Assembly: GCA_024803745.1 (NCBI GenBank)
Contig: JANJXV010000004.1
Location: 44,270,858 to 44,334,857 of the forward strand
DNA length: 64,000 nt
Origin: Megascapheus bottae
Taxonomy: Eukaryota > Chordata > Mammalia > Rodentia > Geomyidae
Direction: 5' to 3'
In this document: positions 26,157-37,105 of the stretch, piece after piece
Layout of the letters: every line of letters starts with the position of its first letter
Position numbering within the stretch: the first letter of the stretch is position 1
Program-made: the position numbers and the translations under genes
The notes under the pieces: model-generated
The model's input: the letters and a program-made list of their open reading frames with translations, nothing else
The model's database searches: none
What the model was told of the DNA's origin: nothing

Positions 26157-26392
26157 GGGTTGCTGATGGCTCATGCCTATAATCCTATGTGCTCAGGAGG
26201 CTAAGATCGGAGGCTCACAGTTCAGTGCCAGCCCAGGCAGAAGAGTCTTATCTCTCATTAAATCACAGAAAAAAAAAAAAACTAGAAGTGGTGCTGTGGC
26301 TCAAAAGAAGAGGTTTAACCTCAGGCAAAAGAGGTCAGAGATAATGCCTAGTATTCAAGGCTTAGAACCAGGAAGAAAAAAAAAAGCTGTTA
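26157..26392 (+). mobile_element. composite 7SL/tRNA-like SINE, diverged
   Basis: Head GGCTCATGCCTATAATCC, then an internal A run of 13, then the tRNA-like half GTGGTGCTGTGGCTCAAAAG and an A tail. Confidence 0.8.
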
Positions 26393-26458
26393 TTTAAAAG
26401 TAGCATTTCATTTAAGGCAAAGTTTTTTTTTTTTTCAATGTGTAAGAATTCCAACAAG

Positions 26459-26690
26459 AGCCTGGCACTGATGGCTCACACATGTAATCCTAGCTACTCA
26501 GGAGGCTGAGATCAAGGTTCAAAGCCAGCCTTGGCATGTAAGTCAGTCAGTGAGACTCTTATGTCCAGTTAGCCACCAGAAAACCAGAAGTGTTGCAGTG
26601 GCTCACGTAATAAAGCACTAGCCTTGAGCTGAAGAGATCAGGGACAGCACCCAGACCCAGAGTTCAAGCACCACAACTGACAGGGGAAAG
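26459..26690 (+). mobile_element. composite 7SL/tRNA-like SINE
   Basis: A full copy from GCCTGGCACTGATGGCTCAC to GAGTTCAAGCACCACAACTG. It lies 65 bases after the previous SINE, in the same orientation. Confidence 0.88.
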
Positions 26691-26879
26691 AAAAAGAAAG
26701 AATTCTGACAAGTGTTCAATGAACATGAGGCAGATCATAAGATGGCATCTAGGTAAAGACAGGCTCTCTTGGGGAAGCATCAAGTATCAGCAGCACAGGG
26801 AGAGTGAACACAAGGCATGTATGAGGAAGATTGTGGTCTAAGCAGCTCATGTGCACAGATGAAAATGGAAGGAACATTG

Positions 26880-27000
26880 AAGCCTGTTGAAATTGGCTTA
26901 GGAAAGTGGGAGAGATTTAAAGGAGAGTGATGAAAGATGAGGTGTGAAATTATCACAATGAAACCCCCAACAATGCTAATATAAAAAAATTAATTAAAGG
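26880..27000 (+). mobile_element. probable LINE-1 3' end
   Basis: An AGAGTGATGAAAGATGAGG block, ATCACAATGAAACCCCC and an AATTAATTAAAGG end resemble other L1 termini here. Confidence 0.45.
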
Positions 27001-27293
27001 TAGGAACTTGCCAAGAGCTGGCATCCAGTTGGCATGCCTCAGCTGTAGTTAAGACTGAGATTCTCCTATCCATATTAGGTTTTAATTGGCTTCTGTCTCC
27101 AGCTGCACTAGGTGCCTTTCCTTCCCGGTGGCTGTGGGGTACTCTTTCATGGGGCTTTCCACATGAGGCAACGATAATTCTGACCTATGGTAACCTGATT
27201 CCCTCACACTGCAGCTTGCGGTCTGTCCCTGCGCTTTACGGGTTAGTACAGTTCATCTTTAAACTAAGTCTTTTGAGGGAAAACCTCATCTTT

Positions 27294-27342
27294 ACAGGTA
27301 GGACTGAGGTTTTCTCACTTCGCAGGTAGGACTGAGGTTTAG
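27294..27342 (+). repeat. short tandem duplication
   Basis: CAGGTAGGACTGAGGTTT occurs twice, 29 bases apart, within sequence that recalls an old MIR-type repeat. Confidence 0.8.
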
Positions 27343-27798
27343 ATAGTGAAAGAGAAAAAAAACACAAAGAGAATGCATAATAGCAAAACTGTATTTTTGT
27401 CTTTGGTCATAGTAAAAATGAGAAATAAAATTATGCCTACTGGAAAAACTGAAGTATGATATGTGGAAATACAGTGCTAAGTATGTATGGTCTTGTGCTT
27501 GTGAATGTTGTCTTAACAGTCTTAGTTTTCCTTATTTTCTGTGATATCACAAATCCTTATAATAAAATGTATTTGTTAAAGTATAGTGGGACTAGTAAAA
27601 CATTAAATGGGTCAATACTAATTTAACTAAATATGCTACAGTATTGATTTTATCCACTCTCTCTACTAATTTTCTTGTGTTGATCCTAAAAATTGCATAC
27701 ATATACATGGATACACAAATAAGCTTACATGGTATTATAAATCTACAATATGTATGTATGTTTATCACTGTTGTAATAAAAAAACCAAAGTGCTACTA

Positions 27799-27845
27799 GA
27801 TAGATACATAGTGTTACTACATAGACAGATAGATAGATAGATCTA
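27799..27845 (+). repeat. imperfect (GATA)n
   Basis: TAGATAGATACATAG...GACAGATAGATAGATAGAT, interrupted. Confidence 0.8.
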
Positions 27846-27859
27846 GAGAATAAAGGGAA

Positions 27860-27965
27860 AGACAAGGAGGAATAATAGAGGAGACTAAAGTCCATTATAT
27901 GCATACATGGAAAAATCACAATGGAATCCCTTTCAAGAATTAATATTTGCTAATAAATTTTAATT
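27860..27965 (+). mobile_element. possible LINE-1 3' end
   Basis: AATCACAATGGAATCCCTTTC near an A/T-rich end resembles the terminus at 26.95 kb. The match is short. Confidence 0.35.
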
Positions 27966-28519
27966 TAAAATGTAAGTTGTTAAAGTATTGCAAAGAAAAA
28001 GTTATCTGCCTCACTTATCTAAGTAAAAGGGTTTCCCTTGGATCTTCTAAATCAAATCAATCTGAAAAATATACTCAGCTGTGCACTGGTTAGACACTTA
28101 GAGTAGAAACTGAGATTCTCAGAGTGTTCTATTGAGTCTAAGGACGCTGAACTTGTTGAGCAGTTTTTCTTTGTGGATGGTGAGCTGAAAAAAGCAAGTC
28201 CTAAAGATTGAAGTTCATTGTTGGAGACAGCTGAATAGCCAACATTGCATTCAGACTTGGATATTGCAGCATGTGCTAAAGTACACAAGGCCATCTGCCA
28301 TGTGGTAGGACACATCACACATGGTAACAGAAACATGAAGGGTCATATGAATTCTCTAAGAGCCATAAGAAAAACAATCACGCTAAAAAACTACAAAGAC
28401 CCCATAATGTCCACATAATTAATTTTCCTGTATGGGGACCAATCTTGGATAATTTGGATAAATAGTGATTTGACATCCAAAGTATATCACTTGCTTTTCA
28501 GTGAGTGGAAATGAGGGTG

Positions 28520-28579
28520 AATCCAAGGAGTTTTATTAGCATATGTTATTGTACACAGGGGTTTCATTGTGCTATGCCT

Positions 28580-28632
<53 letters not shown>

Positions 28633-28860
28633 ACTCCATTGTTTTCTTATCCCTCTTCACTCCCTTTCTTTAAATCATTATAATGTGTTTCATTGTTCTG
28701 TTTCCCATTCATATTTTCTCATACTTTGATCACAACCATCATCTACTCCTTTCACCCCTCCAACTCATTCCCTTACTCCAAAGTATTTCCCTTTCACATT
28801 CATATCAAGATTTAATTTGTATTCAGAAGTATTCCTTTGGGTTTCTTCTTCTTTTTACTC
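28520..28860. mobile_element. probable LINE-1-derived fragment with CA expansion
   Basis: GGGGTTTCATTGTGCTATGCC and the later TTTGATCACAACCATC plus C-rich text recall L1 3' UTR sequence. A (CA)n tract at 28582-28631 splits it. Orientation is unresolved. Confidence 0.42.
28582..28631 (+). repeat. (CA)n microsatellite
   Basis: About 25 uninterrupted units. Confidence 0.97.
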
Positions 28861-30659
28861 AAGGGTAGGAGTGGAGTGAATGTGAAAGCCTAGAAGGGTT
28901 TCTTTCCAACAATATGTTCAATGAAATTTTAACTTGAAGTGGCTCTCTAAAAGGTCTGAATAAGAAAGGAGGGCTTCATCAGGTGGATCATAAAACTGCT
29001 AAACATTGTGAACTCAGAGTCATGATAATGCTCCAAATTGGCTTCCCTGAGGAGGGGATTCTGGCCGCAGCCTTTGTTAAGTACTGTAATATATAGTGAG
29101 TAAAATGAATTATTCATGGAATACTTGAGCATACTCTGGGAATTTTTGAAGGACTCTGGGAGAAAAATATGATTTGTCTTTCTGGTGATGAGAAGAATCT
29201 AGATTTTGAATTCAAGTAAGTAATATAATCCAAGAGCAGCTTGCATTGATTTCATAACCTTTAGAATTTCCCTCCTTGGTTAAAGCAGAGGAAATATAAT
29301 TCAATCAACTGAAAAAGAAATCTGGGCTGCTTATGAAAACACTCTGCTGAATTCTCAGAGGTAGGATGTCCATTCCTAATGCATGATATGCATTTGGCTT
29401 GCCTTTTCAAAGTACACAACTGTTGTTTGTCTAAAGTGAGTCATTTATCCTGTGAAGAACCAGAATTGTATTTGAGGATTTAAATCAAATTATGCACTAA
29501 TAAGAGGAACAACATCTTAATGTCATAAAGGGTCACCTGTACTTAAAAGGCAAAGTATCCTCCCACTATATACCTTCAAATTCTAGTTTCCTTATTAAAG
29601 TTTATGTTAAATCATTGTCTAAGCTGTTACCAGTGGAAGGGAGAGAATCCAAAGGAGAATCAGCATTCATTTACTTGGAATTTTTTAAGTTCCTGATTTA
29701 CTGATTTTTTTTTCCCTAAGAGAATGCAACAAATGTTTGGAAACTTGGTGGCACAAATGGCCTAGTGATTTTTTTTTCAGATTGCCTTTACTTAAGCCAC
29801 ATGACATGATCCTAAGTTAGTATTTTGAAAAAAGGGTATCTAGTAAAGAATAAGAAAATTAAAACACAAGATTATTATGATTTTAAAATAATACTCAACA
29901 GAGTTTCATAAACTTTAAGAAATCATGAGCTTTGTTGAAGTAGAAGATTTGTAGGCATAATTGCCTTTTGGATCATAAAGGAATAATAAACATGTCAAGA
30001 AGCATGGTATTCCAGCTGAATAAGCGAAGATTGAACATTATTCTCCATACTCACTGACGTGAATCCTTGTGATTAAAACGTAGGCCAACCTCTAGGCTGC
30101 TGAGGGTAGAGAATCCTGCCACGCTAAACAGCTTCCCAAAGGTTAAAAAAAAGACAAATTTCTGGAATAAAGTCTTTTCTGTATCCCTGCTGTCTGTCTA
30201 AGAAATAGAGCTTCTCAGAGAAAAAGGTCAGACAACTTAAGGAAGAGGTTAAATCCTTTAGAAGGGGCTAAACAAGCAGAGCATTCAATATTCCTCATTC
30301 TCCCATTCTTAGAAGTAGACTTGTTTTATACTTCCACACTTCATTGTGATTCCAAGCAAAAAGGGCACCCTACAGAGGTAGGAAAGAGAAAGGGAATGGA
30401 GAGGAAGATAAGAAATTTGAGTATGATAGCACTTAACACTGGCCCCACCTCTACTTCTACCTTCCAGTCCCTGCATCAGTGGTTGTCTGTCTTAATTTGT
30501 GCCCAACCAGATGACGAGAGAATAACTTTTTGTCCACTCTGACTTTTTTCAAAGGATTCCATTACTTGAGAGGATATCTAGTAACCACCGGTGTCCTGAT
30601 CTATTCATAACATAATCAGTGCACCCAAACATTTTGTTCAGTGGGTTCACTGCATTAAA
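28861..30659. other. intron, no recognisable feature
   Basis: No repeat family or exon recognised. Confidence 0.5.
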
Positions 30660-30760
30660 CACAGCTTCAACTTATGATTCTTTCACCTTATAATGAGCTT
30701 ATCCAGATATAACCAGGTAAGTTTATGAGCAGCTCTAAATAACATGAAAAATAATAGCTA
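30660..30760. mobile_element. possible Tigger/MER2-type DNA transposon remnant
   Basis: CAACTTATGATTCTTTCACC, then GAGCTTATCCAGATATAACC and TAAGTTTATGAGCAGCTCT, recall the ends of Tigger-related elements. Diverged. Confidence 0.38.
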
Positions 30761-30924
30761 CATATTTGTACTCCTCAAAGCTTTGCCTCTTCAGACAAGT
30801 ACAAACTCTGTAAGGGCGAGAGGCATGTTTATCTGTTCATACTGCAAGCATTCTCACTTCCACAGGTTCAGCAGGGAGCATAGCTCTAATAGGTTAAATT
30901 AGCCTGTGGTTGCCAAATTTTCAA

Positions 30925-31093
30925 CAATGTCAGAACTTGTTCAACCTATGTTCAGTCTCCAATTAAGGAATTCTTATCTAGTTTCTAATGCAGTAGGTTC
31001 TGGGTCAACCTGAGAGAGTGCATTGCTGGTAAGTTCTGTAGTGACACCGAAGCTTCTAGCCCAGGAAACACATTTTGAGAACCACTTTATCAA
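30925..31093. mobile_element. MER5-type (hAT-Charlie) DNA transposon remnant
   Basis: TTTCTAATGCAGTAGGTTCTG, then GCTTCTAGCCCAGG and the terminal TTTTGAGAACCAC match the familiar MER5A layout, including its inverted-repeat end. This is an ancient placental-wide element. Confidence 0.65.
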
Positions 31094-31229
31094 TCCACGT
31101 AAAAAACATAACATTGGTTGGTTCCATATTGTCATCCATTACAGAACTAACATAGTCCAAACTAACATATTTATGAAGTAATATTTATGAACAGGTTGTC
31201 AAATATAACATACATCTTTATTTTTTATA

Positions 31230-31400
31230 TTTTTTATTCTTTTTAAATAGTTGTATAAAGGGGGGTTCAATTCAACATGTCAGTTCATGAAAATAATGCA
31301 TCTTGATTAGTATCATTATTTTTATCATTTTCCTTGTTGTTTTATTCTTTTTTGAGATTTATCATCCAAAAACAGCATAAATGCATATTACTGACTAGAG
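31230..31400 (-). mobile_element. possible LINE-1 3' UTR fragment, antisense
   Basis: AATGCATCTTGATTAGTATCA is close to the reverse of the L1 motif ACTGATCAAGATGCATT. Confidence 0.42.
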
Positions 31401-34400
31401 GCCCTGGAACCACACAATTCTATAGGCATGTTCTCCCTGTGACATTATGATACTAACTAGATGTGAAGCCCCAGGTAAATGGCCTACCATCTTGAAGCCT
31501 CCATTTTTTTTTTTTGCCCTCCAAAGTAGATCCAAGTCTCTTCTTTGACAACTGATTGAAATAGCATGCATAGTATAATTATAATTCCCTGGTAAAGAGT
31601 AGCCAAGGTTACATTGATTACTAGTGTCATCATCTCAACAGTCATCAATAAACTAGAGATTAGAATACCTCCATAAACCTCTGTCTCTGCTTTCTGTGTG
31701 TAAAAGTGAACCTCAATTGGAAATAGAGTTGTTTCAAAAGAACAAGAAGATAGCTCCTGCAGAGATGGGTCCACTTGGATGCAACCCCCACTCCAGATCC
31801 AATGTTGTTGCAAAATCTAACATTCCAATTATGAAGTCGTGAAGTTCAATTTAGTTCGAATGCAAGTTGTTGGGGGGAACAGGAACATAAACCTAAACAT
31901 AAACCAACTTCAAATGCATCAATATTTGACATGTTTGGAACAAATCATTTATTTTCCACCCCCAGCCTTTTCTTTGTTGATGAAAGATTAATAGTAAATA
32001 CTCCATAGGCTTAGTATAGAGCATAAGTTCTGTACAAGCAAATACCTATAAAATGTAAAGCACAACACACTTTACATAAGCAGTGAGGAAGTAGAAGTTC
32101 CAATCACACTATATGGTCTTCTAAATTCACCCAAATCCACTAGACCTCTGCACGGATTTAGGGTGTATAATATGGATGTTGTGGCTGTGTTCTTAGCACC
32201 TACACCATCCTTATTTTAACAGACGGCTCGAATACCTATTTGTATCCCTCGCTGGGCTCTTCACAGACTTGGATGGAGTTACTGAATCAATGAATACACA
32301 AAGAAGTAAAAATCTGTGCTGAGAAAGCATGGCCACAGGTAGAAAGAACTGGAAGTACACCCTAGAATATTAAAGGAGTGATAAAAATAGATCCTACATC
32401 ATGATAGATAACATGTTATAGGCTAAAACAAACTAAGAGAAGTGGGTAAAACTATCTTGATACTTAACTTGGGAAAGAAGAAAAAGGCAAAGTATCCTCT
32501 TCCCCACTCCCAGCCCCCAAAGAATGAATCAAAGTCACTTCAGCAGGTAAGAAGAGTACATACTATAGAAGAGAGTTTCTTCCTCCTGATCATGGACAAA
32601 GCTAGTTAAGATTCACCTCTACACTTAAAGGTTAGGAAAGTCATGTAAAAGAGATAATATTAAAAGTAGTATATCCAATTAGTTCCAGTAAGGATGTTAA
32701 ATCACCTTCACATGTCAGGGTGACCTGTTACTGGGGCGTTAAATGAAGGGACAGTGGTGACCAGCATAGATTTGAGGACTTGATTTCTTTTAAATTTCAT
32801 AAATGTCATTTTTATATGCTGTTTAGAATAGCTTTTTTCTTATGCAATGGATGCTGAAAGTACTGGCTCTTCTATTATGAGAATTTAGAGAGAGGACAAA
32901 TAGAGTAATTGATTAAAAGGGGGGAGGTTACAACAGCAGAAACTAAGTGCTTCTTTTTCTCACATTCCCTCTTATGCCTACCTCTGATCCTCAAAGACAC
33001 TCCAAACACCTAGATAGGAACCCCTGGGCAGATCAAGTAGACAGATGGAGAAAAGAATTGAGGAAACAAGGGACAATCCTTTGCAAAGTATAGTCTCAGA
33101 CTTCTATAAGGTAACATTTTTAATCATGGAAAGTTAAATCCAATATTTTACATATCTCAGTGTAAAAACTATCATCCATCTGCTCCTACAGATATAATCA
33201 AATAGCAGTCCAAAAAAGGTCTAAAGTTTGAACAGATCTCTTCATAAAAAGAAAGTGTTCCTTTTATCTTCAGCAGCAAAGGAATTCCTGTGCATATGTG
33301 GAGAGTCTAGGGTTATATAAGGATGGAAAAGAAAAACACTTGAGAAAATATTGTCACTTACATCCAGCTTTGCTGTAGCAATACCCATCACAAGCAGCCC
33401 AGAACAGTCCTAACACACAACGCAATTCAGAAGCAACTCATCACTGCCACTGTAATTACAGGTGCCTGGCTGCCTTCCTCCTCACAGATCTGTGGGTAAA
33501 AGCCTACAGCTGAATTTGTAACTAAGCAGTACAGAAGCCAAAGCCTAGTGCTCAATAAACACATAGAATTCTTCATTTGACAAACAAGCACTTGCAGAAT
33601 ACAGGGATAATCGGTTGCTCCAAATCTCCTCCAAATGCAAACTTTCAGGCTTACAATAAAGGAAGGGGAGTTTTGGACCCTTCCTAAATGGAAAAGCTTG
33701 ATTTCTGTTAATCCTAAAATGATCAAAGGAGTCTTATTTCTCCAATAAGAAGGAAGCCTCAAAATTTGTGTTACAACCCTTACAGGTGGTAGAACTGGTA
33801 CTGGATTCCAATTTTCCCAACCACAGTTTCCAAACTTTTTAAAAATATTAATCTAACAGCTTCTAATAATATCAGGCTATTATTAGCAGTTTGGAAAGAC
33901 TTCTCAGAAAGCAATACTTAGCAATATTCATAAAATGCAATATAGAAAATCCTGTACTGTGACATTTTAGAAAGAGGAGCAACAATTAAGATGTATAATT
34001 CCCATATATCCATACAATATCTATGTGGAGTCAAATTATGAAATATTTAGCTTAATGCCAATTTAATAAGGGTTGAGAATCTCCAAAAATTAATAGTGGG
34101 AGAATATTGGAGCAACACAGAAGCTCTAGAATTTCTGTGTTACTAAAATGAGGCTGAAAACTTTGTACTAAGATTATAGAGACACCATTAGAAAATGAGA
34201 ACAATGTCCATAAACCACATACAAATTCACCTTCTTGTACACATGCAGGACACCACAGCCATTGTGCTATACTAAAAAGAAAACCACTCACTTCTGTGTA
34301 ATTAAGCTTCCTCCAGTGATGGACATTTCTCCCAAATAGAGAACCTAGGAAAATAATCTCTAATTTCTTACACCATAGCTGCCAGCATTAGTCTGTACCA

Positions 34401-34872
34401 AAGATTCTAGGAGCAAATTCCCATGCCGTTATGAATTTTTAATGTGATCAACTTTTAAAAGAATAATCTCAAACCAATACAACAAATAAAAAAAGCCCTA
34501 GGTAAACTCACCTAAAAGAAACCCTGAGGAATTACCCATTTCAAAATGTTAATTGTTATGTGCAAGTGGCTTTTGAAGTTCAATTTAATTTCCTGAAAGC
34601 ATCAAACAACTCCATTTCCCTACAGAAAATAATTAAGCAGCAGGGATGATAATGTGATTAGCAAGTAAGACATCTGGAATTCACTCAGCAAATCAGAAAG
34701 CAAAGAGGAGATGGTTATTGAGAAGCCTCCCTCCCTTGTCCAACCACAACAGCAGCACTGAGAAAGCATTCTAGGATACATCCTAGGATACAAGCCAAAA
34801 ACCCAAGAAAGGCTTAGCCTAGCACATAAGAATTTAAAAGGTGCTCTTTTCTCCTATAAAACCAATCTTCCA
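31401..34872. other. intron, largely repeat-free
   Basis: About 3.4 kb without a recognisable young repeat. It could include conserved non-coding sequence, which cannot be tested here. Confidence 0.45.
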
Positions 34873-35048
34873 GGGAGTGTTGCCTAGTGGTAGAGTGCTT
34901 GTCATGCATACGCAAAGCCCTGGGCTCAATTCCTTCCTATCACATACACTGAAAAAGCAGGAAGTAGTGCTGTGGCTCAAGTGGTAGAGAGCTAGCCTTG
35001 AGAAAGCACAAGGACAGTGCCCAGGGCCTGACTTCAAACCCCAGAACT

Positions 35049-35053
<5 letters not shown>
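34873..35053 (+). mobile_element. ID-type two-part SINE
   Basis: A box CTAGTGGTAGAGTGCTTG, a B-box region GGGCTCAATTCC, and the second half GTGGCTCAAGTGGTAGAG. It ends directly in an AC tract. Confidence 0.88.

Positions 35054-35089
<36 letters not shown>
35054..35089 (+). repeat. (AC)n microsatellite at SINE tail
   Basis: About 18 units start within the SINE's A-rich tail. Confidence 0.95.
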
Positions 35090-35092
<3 letters not shown>

Positions 35093-35519
35093 GATCCTCC
35101 CTTGTTTTATAATGATAGAGCCACTTTGCCATCTATCTCATATATCCTCACTTTACATTTTGTCCTTTGCCCTGGTGCGAATACCAGACGCCTTCCTAAA
35201 CCTAAATGTCAATAAGATTGGAGTGAGATATACCTACATGATTGGTAAAAGCCATCTCTGGAACAAAGTTTGGGGGATACTGCTTTAGAGACAATTAAAG
35301 CACTCTGATCTAATCATGAATTAATCCCTTGGTGATTCATAATACGAAGGTGTTATTGGGAAGTAGTAAAAGGTAAAAAAAAAGTGAGGCCTACTTATCT
35401 GGTGGGCCTGGCTTCTTTGTGTATGTTTCCTGTTCAACATTAGATGAATTTTCTCTTCTACGAAGTCCTGTTACCATGATATCTTGTCCAAGCTCAAAAC
35501 CAAAGATAAAGCTGATAAA

Positions 35520-35832
35520 GCTGAGTGCTGGTGTAATTTAGCTATGCAGGAGGCTGAGATCAGAAGATCAGAATTTGGAGCCTGTCCAGGCAGAAAAGTC
35601 TGTGAGATTTTTATCTCCAATTAGCCATTAAGAAGCTGAAAGTGGAGCCATGCAAATGATAGAGTGCAGGCCTTGAGAAGAAAAAAAAAAGAAAAAGGAA
35701 GGAAGGAAGGAAGGAAGGAAGGAAGGAAGGAAGGAAGGAAGGAAGGAAGGAAGGAAGGAAAGAAAGAAGGAAAGAAAGGAAACGAGCTCAGAGAAAGTAC
35801 CTAGGCTGTAAGTTCAAGTCTCAGTACCAGTA
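35520..35832 (+). mobile_element. composite SINE split by a GGAA expansion
   Basis: Head GAGTGCTGGTG...CAGGAGGCTGAGATC, link ATCTCCAATTAGCCA, tRNA-like AGAGTGCAGGCCTTGAGAAG. The rest (GAGCTCAGAGAAAGTACC to TAAGTTCAAGTCTCAG) is displaced by the GGAA tract. Confidence 0.8.
35681..35782 (+). repeat. (GGAA)n tract
   Basis: An A run is followed by about 16 GGAA units and imperfect units, inside a SINE. GGAA arrays are also ETS-family binding sites. Confidence 0.93.
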
Positions 35833-36187
35833 TACTACTCGTGTGCTTTTACACACCTAAAAGCTAGAAATTTGATATCAGGAGTGACGTTGTCATTGTG
35901 ATTAACATGGCCCCATTTTATAACTTTGAAATTCATTTTCAGAATTTGGAAGAATTCAGAGTTGTGACCTAGATGTACCTTAAGATGATGAAAATAGAGT
36001 TTAATGGCCTACTCCTATGGGAGCTGATAGGATGCTTATGGGACTGCAAATATTAAAGAGCTTTCAAGTAGGAATTAGGACTCTGTTGGAATCTGGACTA
36101 AACAACATTTTTTTGTTCATGTTGTTTTCTGCCAAAGACCTTGTCCACATATATTCTACATTCTAAAATGTGTGGGAAGCTGCAAGT

Positions 36188-36192
36188 TGTGT

Positions 36193-36242
<50 letters not shown>

Positions 36243-36251
36243 TTGTGTGTG
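36188..36251 (+). repeat. (TG)n microsatellite
   Basis: About 32 units with one GA interruption near the start. It abuts a worn reversed ID fragment at 36252-36303. Confidence 0.96.
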
Positions 36252-36303
36252 TATTGCTGGGGATTGAACCCAGAGATTTGTGAATGCTAGATAAGTGTTC
36301 GAG
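36252..36303 (-). mobile_element. ID-type SINE fragment
   Basis: GCTGGGGATTGAACCCAGAG then GAATGCTAGATAAGTGTTC is a reversed B box and A box. Confidence 0.65.
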
Positions 36304-36864
36304 ATGGAATGTAAACACTAATTAAATTAGAACAAACTTTAAGGCAGTGTAGCATTCAGGCTGTGGCATACTTATTGCTGGCTACTTTTAGCCACATTTA
36401 CAGTGACAATGAGGAATGAAATTTGAAATATGTGCAATCTAACAGAAAAAGAAGGAATTAGAAGTAATGGGCAAGTAGGGAAGGGCTATTAAATAGACTT
36501 GTCCCATTACAAACAAGCCAAACACTTTGTACTGACATCATAGCAAAGGTTCTTTGACTCTCAGGAATTGAATAGCTTCGCTCATTGCCAAATTCAGGGT
36601 TTATAATTATGAATTTATTTGAAAGATGCCACCTTAAAAATGCTCCCATGGTTAGCCTGTTTGCCTAGATCTGCCTACATAGTCCATGGTAAAAAAGAAT
36701 TTGTTTCACTGTGCTCAGCTTCCTTGGCTAAAATCATGAGCCAAATAAGTGTTTCTTAATCCCTTTTAAATTGTTCTGGCAGGTATCTTTCACAGCTACA
36801 AAATGTCTGACTAACTTGTCCCTGTACCAAAGATCATCTGAGTCCTCAGAGTTTACTTGTTTTT

Positions 36865-36940
36865 AGTATGTAGGATTGCACTTAGGGTCTTATGGATCCT
36901 AGCCAAGCATCCCACCACTGAACCACACCCCTGTTCAGTC
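36865..36940 (-). mobile_element. ID-type SINE fragment
   Basis: GGATCCTAGCCAAGCATCCC then CCACTGAACCACACCCC is a reversed tRNA-like half, diverged. Confidence 0.6.
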
Positions 36941-36944
36941 CATT

Positions 36945-37105
36945 ACATTTCTAACCAGGTGTTATCATTCTTATTTTATAAATAAGGACCGTAAATCTTA
37001 GGATGATTCAACTGTATAGTCCCATAATTGAGCTTAAAAGCATCAAGAGTGAAGTTCAAATTCAAGTATTTCCGATTCTAAAATTCAAGCTCAATACTCT
37101 GTAAA
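36945..37105. mobile_element. ancient MIR/L2-like repeat
   Basis: TATTTTATAAATAAGGACCG...CAATACTCTGTAAACAC follows the pattern of mammalian-wide repeats with an ATTTTACAGATGAGGAAAC core. Diverged. Confidence 0.5.

Noticed and set aside
28052..28336. 94-codon minus-strand open frame, Cys/Ser-rich
   Set aside because: I considered a processed pseudogene, but no family is recognisable and other frames are broken.
33427..33762. 111-codon minus-strand open frame
   Set aside because: No domain recognised and no splice signals that fit a GRIK2 exon.
35697..35782. Regularly spaced repeats that might suggest a CRISPR-like array
   Set aside because: These are microsatellites in mammalian DNA, with no spacers.
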